From: Bacillota bacterium
Lineage (GTDB): Bacteria; Bacillota; Clostridia; Acetivibrionales; DSM-1351
Assembly: GCA_023460955.1 (NCBI GenBank)
Contig: JAEWOH010000027.1
Location: 1 to 64,000, forward strand
Direction: 5' to 3'
Length of the DNA stretch: 64,000 nucleotides
Below, one piece after another: positions 1 through 8,495 of this stretch (positions are counted from its first letter, which is position 1; every line of letters starts with the position of its first letter). A program made the translations under genes and the position numbers. Below the pieces are notes generated by a model. It searched no databases, was not told the DNA's origin, and was given only the letters and a program-made list of their open reading frames with translations.

Positions 1-1
1 T

Positions 2-95
2 ATGAGGCATAAAATCTTCTCCTTCTTGAAATTGTTGTGTGGTAACTTCAGTTTACAAGAAATTGAAGCATTATGCCTCATTTATTTTTTTATTC
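2..95 (+). terminator. Probable terminator of a gene left of the window
   Basis: Arms at 2-12 (ATGAGGCATAA) and 71-81 (TTATGCCTCAT) are exact complements and are followed by a T-rich run at 82-94. The loop is long (58 nt), so this may instead be a folded 3' end. It would end transcription entering from the left on the plus strand. Confidence 0.45.
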
Positions 96-121
96 TACCC
101 CAACGTTTAGTATAGAACCAC

Positions 122-158
122 AAAAACAGTGGGTGCTTATGCGGCGCCCACTGTTTTT
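122..158 (-). terminator. Rho-independent terminator of the PCP_red-like gene
   Basis: A near-perfect hairpin (arms AAAAACAGTGGGTGC and GCGCCCACTGTTTTT, one wobble) lies just beyond the stop codon at 162. A- and T-runs flank both sides, so it can work in both directions. Confidence 0.75.
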
Positions 159-161
159 TAT

Positions 162-407
162 CTATTTGGTTTTTAAGCTCTCAAGCTTTGGAGTTAACTT
201 TTCTATCATTCCCTTTGGAGCTTTTTCCTTAAACATTTTCAAACATAATTCCTCAGTAACCACAGTTACTTTGTTTTTAACTAACCAATCTTCAATTTCA
301 TGTTTTACTAAGCCGGAGAAGATTGAAGGAACTGCATCCATTACAAGCTTAAACATCTTCTTGCTGTTGCCTTCCCAAGTCAAAGTATCTATTACGGAAC
401 CTTTCAT
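162..407 (-). CDS. Small PCP_red-domain protein (81 aa)
   Basis: The 81-residue protein has the pattern of the PCP_red domain (PF08369), first named after the C-terminal part of the light-independent protochlorophyllide reductase B subunit: a WEG segment near residue 11, a helix leading to a VPS proline (near 28), then HEIEDWL and a second helix with VTEELCLKMF. In non-photosynthetic bacteria the domain occurs as free-standing small proteins whose function is not established; it cannot imply chlorophyll synthesis here. A TTAGGAGG ribosome binding site sits 8 nt before the ATG, and a hairpin terminator follows the stop, so it is probably a single-gene transcript. No transmembrane segment or signal peptide is visible. 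Family assignment is moderately sure; role unknown. Confidence 0.65.
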   Translation of the reverse strand: MKGSVIDTLTWEGNSKKMFKLVMDAVPSIFSGLVKHEIEDWLVKNKVTVVTEELCLKMFKEKAPKGMIEKLTPKLESLKTK

Positions 408-560
408 ACATTGCCTCCTAAATATTATACAAGTAAGTTTTTATAGGATATCAGTATATACTATGGCAATAATATGTTTTTGGTTCCAACTTTTATGGTT
501 TTCAGCTGAATTAATTCAATTTTATCAATTACTTCACAAATCATAGCAACATTATCCATT

Positions 561-795
561 AAAAGTACGCGAGTACTGCTTTAATTAATGTGAAGCATGA
601 TAAAAAGCAGTTGCAGAATTTCAAGACGAATATCAGGATGTTCAGCCGGCAAAGCGGCAGGACGCCGCTTTGAGCATAAGAGACACAGGAAGTGGCTTGT
701 TGTGCGACGGCTGAATGCCTGATATGAGCCGTGTGAAATTCCAGCAACTGCTTTGGGTGCTAAACATTAATTAAAGTTTGTACGGGAGTACTATT
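561..795 (+). ncRNA. Structured RNA-like repeat element, copy A
   Basis: The segment folds into one long nested structure. Basal arms are 579-591/764-776 (13 bp perfect) with further pairing outward to 561 and 792. Inside are 607-623/734-751, 630-637/718-725, and 641-647/709-715. These close on two hairpins: 651-658/664-671 with loop AGGAC, and 674-686/692-705 with loop AGGAA. Copy B near 9.9 kb has the same hairpin order, the same AGGA loops and compensatory base changes. The U677-G703 wobble exists only if the plus strand is transcribed, which favours that strand. No promoter or terminator was identified. The rest of the gap (408-560, 796-823) shows nothing recognisable. Confidence 0.6.
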
Positions 796-823
796 TATGA
801 ATTTAGTTTGTGATGTATTTGTT

Positions 824-1810
824 TTACAGAAGTTTCTTTATCAAATCCATATTACTCTCAGCTGACAAGTATGAAAGCGGGATATCAAATACTGTTTTTG
901 CTCCGGCATTTCCTTCCCTGTTCAGCCTGACTGCCGCCCTCGCATAAGCTACAAGCACATTTGCTGTGAACTCCGGATTGCTGTCCAGCTTCAGAGAGAA
1001 CTCAATTATGTGGCTATTTGTATTCTCGTTTGTCTTTCCGGTTCTGAATACAAATCCTCCGTGAGGCATTTTGGAGTGGTCCTTCTTAAGCTCTTCTTCA
1101 GTAATAAAGTGCACTATAGTATCATAATCAGCAAAGTAGTTTGGCATATTCTTAATAGTCTCTTCAATGGCTGCTTTATCAGCTCCCTCTTCAGCAACCA
1201 CAAAGCACTCTCTCAAATGCTTCTGTCTTGTTGTCAACTCGGGATTGCTGCCGCTTCTTACGCTTTCAACTGCTGAATCTATTGGAATTGTATATTGCTT
1301 TCCATCCTTAACACCCGGTACTCTTCTTATAGCATCCGAATGGCCCTGGCTTACACCCTTTCCCCAGAAAGTATAATCCTTACCCTCAGGCAGTATTGCT
1401 CCTGAAAGCATTCTTATCATTGAGAACAGACCTGGGTCCCAACCTACTGATATTACTCCGATTTTTTTAGCTGAAGCAGCAGCCTTGTCCACCTTTTCAT
1501 AATACTCCGGTATTTTTGCATGTGTGTCAAAGCTGTCAACTATATTAAACATAGCTGCAAATTCCGGTCCCTGTTCAGGAAGATCGGTAGCAGATCCGCC
1601 ACAAAGAATCATAACATCTATATCGTTGGCATAATCTTTGGCTGAGCTGATATTTACTACCTTTGCTCCAGGTGTGTTTATGCTGAAGCTTTCGGCAGTC
1701 CTTCTGGTGAAGACTGCAACCAGTTCAGTATCAGGGTTTTGCTTTATTGCAGCCTCCACACCCCTGCCGATGTTTCCGTACCCTACTATTCCTATTCTTA
1801 TCTTGCTCAT
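824..1810 (-). CDS. ddh: meso-diaminopimelate D-dehydrogenase
   Basis: It catalyses NADPH-dependent reductive amination of L-2-amino-6-oxopimelate to meso-diaminopimelate in one step, giving lysine and a peptidoglycan precursor. The N-terminus carries a Rossmann motif (GIVGYGNIGRGV), followed by features typical of Ddh: CGGSATD, SVGWDPGLFS and FWGKGVSQGHSDAIRR, which shape cofactor and substrate sites. At 328 residues it matches the family length. The ATG at 1810 is chosen because GGAGG lies 8 nt upstream; a longer reading from GTG at 1825 would place that site inside the coding region. It lies 88 nt downstream of lysA on the same strand, so substrate and product enzymes of the last two lysine steps are neighbours, probably cotranscribed with the TrmB regulator. 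High confidence. Confidence 0.95.
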   Translation of the reverse strand: MSKIRIGIVGYGNIGRGVEAAIKQNPDTELVAVFTRRTAESFSINTPGAKVVNISSAKDYANDIDVMILCGGSATDLPEQGPEFAAMFNIVDSFDTHAKIPEYYEKVDKAAASAKKIGVISVGWDPGLFSMIRMLSGAILPEGKDYTFWGKGVSQGHSDAIRRVPGVKDGKQYTIPIDSAVESVRSGSNPELTTRQKHLRECFVVAEEGADKAAIEETIKNMPNYFADYDTIVHFITEEELKKDHSKMPHGGFVFRTGKTNENTNSHIIEFSLKLDSNPEFTANVLVAYARAAVRLNREGNAGAKTVFDIPLSYLSAESNMDLIKKLL

Positions 1811-1898
1811 TTTTGTTTCCTCCACTATTTGATCTACTATTTTAGGTAATATACTCTCAATTTTATACTCTCACTTTAATTGCTTTTGTAAGCATTTA

Positions 1899-3149
1899 TT
1901 AAACATTATAAGGAGCCATCAAGTCTTCAAAGGTGTCTCTGCGTCTTATAAGAACAGCTTCCCCATTTTCCTTTATCATAACCTCTGCAGGGCGAAGTCT
2001 CATGTTATAGTTTGAACTCATGGCAAAACCATAGGCTCCGGCATCCATTATTCCAAGGATATCCCCTTCTTCTACTCGTGGCAGCTTTCTGTGGTTGGCA
2101 ATGATGTCACCGCTTTCACATATATTACCTACTACTGTAACTTCCTCAGTTTCGCCCTGGTTCTGGGGTTTTCCGTTTCTATATACTTCTATATCATGGT
2201 GTGAATCGTACATTACTGGTCTGGCCAAAACATTAAAGCCTATATCGGTTCCCACATATCTGTTTCCATAGTTGTCCTTTGTAGCATAGACTGTACCAAG
2301 AAGAATTCCGCTTTCTGCCACAATGTAACGGCCGGGTTCAGACTTAAACAAAATCTTCTTTCCGTATTTTTCAGTCCATTGTACCAGTACGGCTGTGAGT
2401 TTTTCTCTGAAACTTACCAGATCAAGAGGTTCCTGTCCTTCCTGCTTCTTGTAAGGAATTCCAAAGCCTCCGCCCATATCTACGAAGTCAATATCCTCAA
2501 ACTGTTCGGCAACTGCAAGTATTGATTTAACACCCTCTATATAGGAATCACCCTCCATAAACAGTGAACCAATGTGCTGATTTATACCTGATATTTTCAG
2601 ATTATATTTCTTTGCGATTTCCTTAACCTGTGGAACACAGTCAATATTTACACCGAATTTGGTCTTCTTACCTGCTGTAACGACCTTTTCATGATGTCCT
2701 GCTCCAACACCGGGATTGAACCTTACGGCAGCCTTGCCTCCGGGATTAAGTCTGCCCAACAGTTCCAGCTGTGACAGGGAGTCAACGCTGACAAGAACTC
2801 CATTGTCCACGGCGTATTTAATTTCAGCTTCTGAAACATTGTTAGGCACAAAGAAAAGCTCCTCCGGCTTGTAGCCGGCATGTAAAAGCAGCTGAATTTC
2901 ACCGGCAGACATTGCATCTGCTCTAAGACCTTCTTCTCTTACGGTTTTGATAATCTGAAGATTGGAATTTGCCTTAATGGAGTAGTTTGGAATGAAGTGC
3001 GGATAGTCCACAAGGTTCTTCATATCCCTGCACCTTTGTCTTAGTATTTTCTCATTATAGACATACAAAGGGCTTCCAAATTCCTTTATAAGCTTTTCAG
3101 GATCGGTGCTCCCAAAAAAATTCATTTTGGTAGAATAGTATTCTGTCAT
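1899..3149 (-). CDS. lysA: Diaminopimelate decarboxylase
   Basis: A fold-type III PLP enzyme that decarboxylates meso-diaminopimelate to L-lysine. The PLP-binding lysine is K59 in YSIKAN; the glycine-rich phosphate loop is GGGFGIPY; the active-site cysteine motif is CESGD (C344), the form used by true DAP decarboxylases. A conserved EPGRYIVAE segment is also present. The 416-residue length is normal. The ATG has GGAGG 7 nt upstream. It sits between the TrmB-type regulator gene (19 nt upstream) and ddh, forming a lysine module. Compare the second fold-type III decarboxylase at 30317-31564, whose cysteine motif differs (CTPTD) and which belongs to the biosynthetic cluster. High confidence. Confidence 0.95.
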   Translation of the reverse strand: MTEYYSTKMNFFGSTDPEKLIKEFGSPLYVYNEKILRQRCRDMKNLVDYPHFIPNYSIKANSNLQIIKTVREEGLRADAMSAGEIQLLLHAGYKPEELFFVPNNVSEAEIKYAVDNGVLVSVDSLSQLELLGRLNPGGKAAVRFNPGVGAGHHEKVVTAGKKTKFGVNIDCVPQVKEIAKKYNLKISGINQHIGSLFMEGDSYIEGVKSILAVAEQFEDIDFVDMGGGFGIPYKKQEGQEPLDLVSFREKLTAVLVQWTEKYGKKILFKSEPGRYIVAESGILLGTVYATKDNYGNRYVGTDIGFNVLARPVMYDSHHDIEVYRNGKPQNQGETEEVTVVGNICESGDIIANHRKLPRVEEGDILGIMDAGAYGFAMSSNYNMRLRPAEVMIKENGEAVLIRRRDTFEDLMAPYNV

Positions 3150-3168
3150 AACTTTACCTCCGTTTAAT

Positions 3169-3858
3169 TTATTTAGTATTTAAACCTATAAGTTTAATTT
3201 CATTTGTGAGAGAATCTTTGATAAGCTCAACCATATTAATATTCCTTGAAAAAAGACAGGTGGGGTTATTCCCGTCAAGCTGTCCTGTTAGTACATTCTG
3301 TGAATCAGCTATCAATCTTACGCTTTCGAATTGTTTATCCGATGTATGACATATCATACCATCAAGTTCAAATGTTTCAGAAGTTATTATTACTACTTTT
3401 AGACCCCTGTCTCTGGCAGCTTTAAGTTCATCAAGAACATTGCCCAGCTGAGAACTGGATATAGATATATAAATGCGTTCCTTAGCCTGAATAATCAAAT
3501 TCTTCATTTTATCAAGAATCTGACCGGTTCCGTTTATTGTAACAAAACTATCTCCTATATCATTAATTTGTGGAATCTCTTCCTGAATGACCTTCATTAC
3601 TTCAGCAAATTTCCTCTTTAAATTCTGAACAAGTTCCTCAGGAGCAACAGCAGTATATCTTGCTGTTTCTCCGTTTATTTTATAGGCACCGCCCTTATCA
3701 GCCAGTCCGGCTAATCCCAGGTAAGCGTTTGATCTTGGAATACCGGTTATCTTGGAGGCCTCATATCCTGTTAGCTCCCCTTCTCTGCATAGAGTTACAT
3801 AGAGCATTGACTCATGCTTTGTAAAGCCCGCCTGCATCAAGGCATCGACTATATCCAT
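3169..3858 (-). CDS. TrmB-family transcriptional regulator
   Basis: The 229-residue protein begins with a TrmB-type winged helix (residues about 1-70): LMQAGFTKHESMLYV, ASKITGIPRSNAY, and the wing GETARYTAVAPEEL. The second half (about 95-229) looks like the phospholipase-D-like fold that TrmB proteins use as an effector domain (RIYISISSSQLGNVLDEL). The ATG at 3858 is preferred because GAGGTG lies 6 nt upstream; a longer reading from 3921 has no such site. It is first in a presumed operon with lysA and ddh, 19 nt upstream of lysA, so control of lysine or diaminopimelate supply is plausible but inferred. An inverted repeat at 3932-3955, about 75 nt upstream, is a candidate operator. TrmB members often sense sugars, so the ligand is open. 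Confidence 0.85.
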   Translation of the reverse strand: MDIVDALMQAGFTKHESMLYVTLCREGELTGYEASKITGIPRSNAYLGLAGLADKGGAYKINGETARYTAVAPEELVQNLKRKFAEVMKVIQEEIPQINDIGDSFVTINGTGQILDKMKNLIIQAKERIYISISSSQLGNVLDELKAARDRGLKVVIITSETFELDGMICHTSDKQFESVRLIADSQNVLTGQLDGNNPTCLFSRNINMVELIKDSLTNEIKLIGLNTK

Positions 3859-3931
3859 TAAACGCACCTCAACTTTCATGGTATTGGAGTAACATAATCG
3901 AGAATTAAGTATAAATACCAAGTGTGATTAT

Positions 3932-3955
3932 TAGTGGTTCTATCTAAAACCACTA
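3932..3955. promoter_or_regulatory. Inverted repeat, candidate TrmB operator
   Basis: Perfect 8-bp arms TAGTGGTT and AACCACTA are separated by 8 nt. It lies between the divergent TrmB-type gene and the phosphodiester glycosidase gene, 74 nt from the first start and 196 nt from the second. Position and symmetry suggest a regulator site; binding is inferred. Confidence 0.45.
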
Positions 3956-4150
3956 TATACTATTCTTTTCCTTCTGTCAATAAAACAGATTATTTTTTGA
4001 AGCATCTTAAATAACCTTTTCGCTGTAATTATGTTTTTTCTGTTACAGACTCTATTTAAGCTTATTACTATTGCCGATAAATAAGTCAGTAACTATATTT
4101 CTCACCAGAGCTTTATTTTATTACAAACTTCGCAGTCCAGGAGGCTATAA

Positions 4151-6061
4151 ATGAAGAAACTATCTTCTCTGCTATTCATTCTGTTAACATTTGCCGCACT
4201 GTCTTCTATGGCATATGCAAAGGACGCTGTTTCCTATCAGACCCAAACAGTCAAATTTTCAGGAGGCACAAGAACGGTTAATACTGTTTATATAGACATG
4301 AATGATAAAAGTATGAAAGTAGAAGCCCAATTCGCCAAAAATCAGGTTGGTCAGACAGATAATTTTACCAACATCGTTGCTCAGGCAAAGGATTCAAACA
4401 CTGAAGTTCTGGCAGCAGTTAACGGAACTTTTTTTAATTCTTATACAGATATGAAGCCCAGCGGAACAATTCAAAACGACGGAAGGTTTTATCATCTTGG
4501 CTCAAATGGTTCAGTTATTGCTTTCTCCTCAGATAACAAGGTTTCCGTTGAGGCCCTGAGAACTATTATAAAGGGCTGTATCAATGAGGATTGGAGTGAT
4601 GCAGGAAACTGGTACGCCTGGAATATAAACTCAATGAATGACAGCAAGGATTCTATTATAATATTTGATTCTGCTTTTGGAAAAACAACTCCAAAACATA
4701 CCAGAACCTCAATAATTGTTGACAACCGAAGGGTTATAAACATAGTGAAGGGACAAGCTGGTATTCCTGTAAATGGTTATGTTATCGTCCTTCAGGATCA
4801 GAATTATATAAAGAAATTTCATGTAGGCGATAGTGTGGATTACAAAATCGAAACCTTTAAGCAGTCAGGTACTCAAAAAAGTCCTATTGACTGGAGCAGC
4901 ATGGCCACTACCATAGGTGCCGGTCCGACTCTTTTAAAAGATGGTGTTGTTCTGGCAAACGGGAAAATTGAGGGCTTTGCCGAAGACAAAATAAATACCA
5001 ACAGAGGTCAGAGAAGCTTTGCAGGAGTAACCAAGGACAATATCCTCATAATCGGAACAGCCCCAAACGTCAATGTAAAAGAACTGGCAGAGATCTGTAA
5101 AAAGCTTGGTATGGTTAATGCCATAAATCTTGACGGTGGTGCCTCGTCCGGGCTCTTTTACAAGGGAAAGGTTATAACCTCCCCCGGCAGAAAGTTAAGC
5201 AATGCCATGGTTATTACCCGAATAAAGACCGTACCCTTAAGATACTCCTTCAACGGCAGGGAAATTGTAGCAAAAAACAGTGTTTATACAGATAATGCTT
5301 CAGGCGAATTGATGCTGCCTCTAAAGGATACCTGCAATCTTCTTTTTGCCGATTGCAAAGTAAATGGCAGTGATATTATGGTTAAAAGGCTTACAAATAC
5401 CCTTTCCATGAGAACCGGCTCAAACCTTATTAACATTAACGGCAGGGATGTTACCCTTAAGGCAGCTCCCATAATTAAAAACGGTGTGCTTTATGTTCCT
5501 GCTCAAGCCTTTATAGAAGCGCTTGGAGGTACTGTAACCTTTGACCAGGCAAATGCAATCTATAAGGTAGAAATAACAAACTACAACGTTCCCGATCTAT
5601 ACAGGCAGGCTGTAAAGCTAAATAATGAAGGTGATGCTGCTTCTGCTGAAAAGCTTTTCAAACAGGTATTATCTCTTGACCCAAGCTTTACAAAGGTTTA
5701 TTACAACCTTGGCTATCTCTACCAGAAGCAAAAAAATACTGATGGAGCACTTGAGAATTTTCTGCTCTATCTTAAATACAATCCGAAGGATGCTTTGGTG
5801 TTAAGCTCTGTTGCGTGGATTTACGACGGAAAGCGTGATTCTGCCACCGCTATTGAATATTTTGAAAAATCTCTCCATATAGAACCCAACAATGCAGAAC
5901 GTTGGACAAGCCTTGGGAACTTATGCATGAGATACACTGTAGGCAAATATGACAGAGCTATCGAATGCTTTGAAAACGCCTTAAAGTACACTGCAGACTC
6001 CACTAAAAAAGCACAAATACAGAAATTGATTGACGAATGTAAAAAACGGCGCGGTTACTAA
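4151..6061 (+). CDS. Secreted phosphodiester glycosidase with copper-amine-oxidase-like and TPR domains
   Basis: A 636-residue exported protein. Residues 1-24 form a signal peptide ending AYA. Residues about 80-355 are a NAGPA-type phosphodiester glycosidase domain (PF09992), recognised by AAVNGTFFN near 86 and NLDGGASSGLF near 330; related proteins uncover N-acetylglucosamine-1-phosphodiester-linked sugars and in bacteria are linked to cell-envelope glycopolymers. Residues about 360-480 resemble the copper amine oxidase N-terminal domain (PF07833), a clostridial cell-surface module with the pattern IKNGVLYVPAQAFIEALGG. Residues about 485-630 hold TPR repeats (LFKQVLSLDPSFTKVYYNLG, YFEKSLHIEPNNAERW). 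GGAGG lies 8 nt before the ATG. Combining TPRs with an exported enzyme suggests protein docking at the surface. Substrate unknown. It converges on the DUF4129 gene, only 8 nt separating the stops. Confidence 0.85.
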   Translation: MKKLSSLLFILLTFAALSSMAYAKDAVSYQTQTVKFSGGTRTVNTVYIDMNDKSMKVEAQFAKNQVGQTDNFTNIVAQAKDSNTEVLAAVNGTFFNSYTDMKPSGTIQNDGRFYHLGSNGSVIAFSSDNKVSVEALRTIIKGCINEDWSDAGNWYAWNINSMNDSKDSIIIFDSAFGKTTPKHTRTSIIVDNRRVINIVKGQAGIPVNGYVIVLQDQNYIKKFHVGDSVDYKIETFKQSGTQKSPIDWSSMATTIGAGPTLLKDGVVLANGKIEGFAEDKINTNRGQRSFAGVTKDNILIIGTAPNVNVKELAEICKKLGMVNAINLDGGASSGLFYKGKVITSPGRKLSNAMVITRIKTVPLRYSFNGREIVAKNSVYTDNASGELMLPLKDTCNLLFADCKVNGSDIMVKRLTNTLSMRTGSNLININGRDVTLKAAPIIKNGVLYVPAQAFIEALGGTVTFDQANAIYKVEITNYNVPDLYRQAVKLNNEGDAASAEKLFKQVLSLDPSFTKVYYNLGYLYQKQKNTDGALENFLLYLKYNPKDALVLSSVAWIYDGKRDSATAIEYFEKSLHIEPNNAERWTSLGNLCMRYTVGKYDRAIECFENALKYTADSTKKAQIQKLIDECKKRRGY

Positions 6062-6069
6062 CCTTTTTT

Positions 6070-7341
6070 CTATTTTTTTAACAGATGCTGCTCTAGCTGG
6101 CGGAGCTGTTCCGGTTGAGGCGCGGTACCATCGTACCGCGCTTTGTCATAGCAATCCGCCAGCAGCGTATTAAGCTGTGGCTGCGCAGGAGCTATGCCGC
6201 CTGCGTCGCGGCATAGCTCCTGTGCGGTGGACGCATTTGACACTGCTACCCCATTGTGTCTGGCCTTCTTAATAAAATTCTTCAGAAGCCTTCTTACCTT
6301 TGCTATGTCATCAGGTAGCCTGTCATAAGGCACTTCTCTGTTAAGAAGGCCTGCAGCCATGCCCCTGAAGCGGTGTGCAGCATTTTTAAGGTTTCTGTCC
6401 AGGAGACTTTCCTTCTCATCTGTATGTCCGTCCTCAGAAACCCTGTCGATGATGTGTTCACCGCTTTTGAACCACCTGACAATTTTTATGATTGAATTAA
6501 TTATAAATCTTATTACCTTATAGATAATAAATACTAGAATTGCGATAAAAAGTAATGTTCCCAACAACTGAAGTATAAGCATTACTATTTTTTCAAATTG
6601 GGAAGGGTCCTCTTTTACCATAAAATCAAACTCGCCCTGCGTAAGACTTCCGGGAGAGGACAGAGGTTTGTCATTAGTGGAAAACAGGCCTGCAATAATA
6701 CCAAACGCCCTTGATATCATTCTTATTACACCGGAATATATGGTTGAAACCTGTCCAAATGAGCCGGCAACAATAAGTACTGTAAGAATTATACCGGCAA
6801 ATACCTTATTGTTCTTCCTTTGAGTAGAGCTTATTCCCATTGTGTTTTTTCCAAACCTTCTCGATTGGTCCACTTGCTTTATTACAAGAATTATAATTGC
6901 TGAAACGGTTGAAATAAACAATGCAATGTTTCCAAAGACAGGTACAACCAGTAACTCTGAAAAATAAAGCAACAAACCAATAGGTATATTGGCTACAATA
7001 GCAGCACTTGAAATTTGGACAGCAGCATCACTGCCTGAGTTCATTTCACTCCTGACTCTGGTGAAAATGAAAATACATGCTGCAGTCATTAAAAGCCCGC
7101 CTACATTCAACCCTGCCGTAATAATAGCTATTAAAACAGATATTACGACCGTCAATGCCTTGTATACAAACGGACCGGGCTTGAGCCTGCAGATAAAGCC
7201 TGCCGGTAATACCACTGCTGCAAGGGTCAGGCACAGCAAAAATGCCTGTAAAGGTGGTGTGGTAAACTGTAGAACAATATAGGCTTCGGGCATCAGCATC
7301 AATACTTCAAGAATAGATGTAACGATATATATCCAAAACAT
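6070..7341 (-). CDS. Membrane protein with C-terminal DUF4129-like domain
   Basis: A 423-residue protein with about five or six hydrophobic segments in the first 185 residues, another at about 255-285 (LLGTLLFIAILVFIIYKVI), then a soluble tail (about 300-423) resembling DUF4129, the domain that usually follows transglutaminase-like TgpA proteins. No transglutaminase catalytic domain is visible. It is the last gene of a MoxR-DUF58-DUF4129 set; its start codon overlaps the DUF58 stop by one base (TAATG), implying translational coupling. The tail is encoded by an unusually GC-rich stretch with two strong palindromes (6120-6141, 6184-6225), encoding alanine-, glutamine- and proline-rich sequence unlike the rest. 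Such operons are linked to envelope or complex assembly, but the target is unknown. Confidence 0.75.
   Translation of the reverse strand: MFWIYIVTSILEVLMLMPEAYIVLQFTTPPLQAFLLCLTLAAVVLPAGFICRLKPGPFVYKALTVVISVLIAIITAGLNVGGLLMTAACIFIFTRVRSEMNSGSDAAVQISSAAIVANIPIGLLLYFSELLVVPVFGNIALFISTVSAIIILVIKQVDQSRRFGKNTMGISSTQRKNNKVFAGIILTVLIVAGSFGQVSTIYSGVIRMISRAFGIIAGLFSTNDKPLSSPGSLTQGEFDFMVKEDPSQFEKIVMLILQLLGTLLFIAILVFIIYKVIRFIINSIIKIVRWFKSGEHIIDRVSEDGHTDEKESLLDRNLKNAAHRFRGMAAGLLNREVPYDRLPDDIAKVRRLLKNFIKKARHNGVAVSNASTAQELCRDAGGIAPAQPQLNTLLADCYDKARYDGTAPQPEQLRQLEQHLLKK
6120..6141. repeat. GC-rich palindrome inside the DUF4129 gene
   Basis: GCGCGGTAC, loop CATC, then GTACCGCGC: a perfect 9-bp stem within coding sequence, in a GC spike unlike the surrounding AT-rich DNA. 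Confidence 0.6.
6184..6225. repeat. Strong GC-rich hairpin inside the DUF4129 gene
   Basis: The 15-bp arms at 6186-6200 (CAGGAGCTATGCCGC) and 6208-6222 (GCGGCATAGCTCCTG) are exact complements around a 7-nt loop, with about two or three more pairs outside. Together with the palindrome at 6120 this looks like a palindromic unit that has entered or expanded within the gene while keeping the frame. Confidence 0.65.
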
Positions 7342-8426
7342 TAATAGGCCACCCCGCTTCCCTGGAGATTAAAAATCTCTACCTGATGACCGTCGCGGCG
7401 AAGCTGGAATATTTCTTTTTCAAGGCTTTCGTCGTTATAAAGTGTAACAATTAATACATCGGTATCTTTCGGAATGGAACTTCTTATATTCTTTATCATT
7501 GTATTAAAGGACAGTGTTCTGTGAAGCTGAAGCTTAGCCATTGCCTCCAATATAGTATACAGTTGAGGCTTGCTACAGCGTGCAGGAATATTTACAAACT
7601 CACTGACATCCCTGTAATGTCCGTTGGAGCAAAAGCCGGTGGCAATTCCTTGTTTAATGGCTTTCTCAACAACCCCGGCGCAAAAGTGTATTCCATATTC
7701 AATCCTTCTGCACTCCTCCTCATTGGGGTAAGGGTCCTGAAGGCTACTGCTGTCGATGTTAAATAAAATAAGTATATTGGAATTTGCAGTATAATCATAC
7801 TTGAATACCTGAAGGGAATTGGTTCTGGCAGTTGCTTTCCAGTTTATTGCTGACATGGGATCACCGGGCTGGTACTCTCTGACCCCCGCAACAAGAAAAG
7901 GATCAGGGTTAATAAACCTTCTCACTACGACATCGCCCTGTAATGAATGAAAACACTCTGCCATTTTGTCATTGTGAAGAGGATTGGGATATACCAATAA
8001 TCTTGTTTCGTTGTTATAATCAGATATCTTTGTTATAAAGTTAAAAACATCTCCTGAGGTTATCGTTACATTACCGACATTATAGTCACCTCTTTGGAGA
8101 CAGGTAACTTCATGAGTTCTCTTAATCCGGTAAAAAGGCATAATGGAAAACACACTTCTGTGATAGCCGCCCTGAGCCTGATCCATATTAATCGCCGACG
8201 CCAGTTTCAAGTTTGGATTTATCCTTGATTCAGCCTTCATCCAGGGTATCGGCAGAAGCTTGTTATTTTCTATTTCTTCTATTAAATAAATCTTCTGACC
8301 TTCAAAAACAGCCGATTCCGATATACTTCTTCTGTAGACCATTCCGCTGAATATAAAATACTTATATAACAGACATTCTGCCAATATAAGAATGGGAAGA
8401 GCCAGTACAATCTGCAGGAACAGCAT
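7341..8426 (-). CDS. DUF58 domain protein
   Basis: A 361-residue membrane-anchored protein. Two hydrophobic segments lie within residues 1-30, then a beta-rich region, then the DUF58 signature near residues 180-200 (REYQPGDPMSAINWKATAR), which precedes a von Willebrand A-like fold (ILILFNIDSSS). DUF58 proteins are regularly encoded next to MoxR ATPases, which are thought to act on them as chaperone or remodelling partners. The ATG at 8426 is chosen because GGAGG lies 5 nt upstream; a longer reading from 8462 lacks one. It lies 69 nt downstream of the MoxR gene and is coupled to the DUF4129 gene by a one-base overlap. Family assignment sure; cellular client unknown. Confidence 0.88.
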   Translation of the reverse strand: MLFLQIVLALPILILAECLLYKYFIFSGMVYRRSISESAVFEGQKIYLIEEIENNKLLPIPWMKAESRINPNLKLASAINMDQAQGGYHRSVFSIMPFYRIKRTHEVTCLQRGDYNVGNVTITSGDVFNFITKISDYNNETRLLVYPNPLHNDKMAECFHSLQGDVVVRRFINPDPFLVAGVREYQPGDPMSAINWKATARTNSLQVFKYDYTANSNILILFNIDSSSLQDPYPNEEECRRIEYGIHFCAGVVEKAIKQGIATGFCSNGHYRDVSEFVNIPARCSKPQLYTILEAMAKLQLHRTLSFNTMIKNIRSSIPKDTDVLIVTLYNDESLEKEIFQLRRDGHQVEIFNLQGSGVAY

Positions 8427-8495
8427 ATTTTCCTCCCATCTGTGCCAATTGATTGCGCACACAAATTGTAATATCTTATATTTTATTCTTTGTAA

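Noticed and set aside
561..795. Transposon or insertion sequence
   Set aside because: No transposase frame exists in or near either copy; the internal pairing pattern fits RNA structure better.
3859..4150. Lysine riboswitch upstream of the lysA module
   Set aside because: No L-box core or multi-helix junction could be found; only a short inverted repeat.
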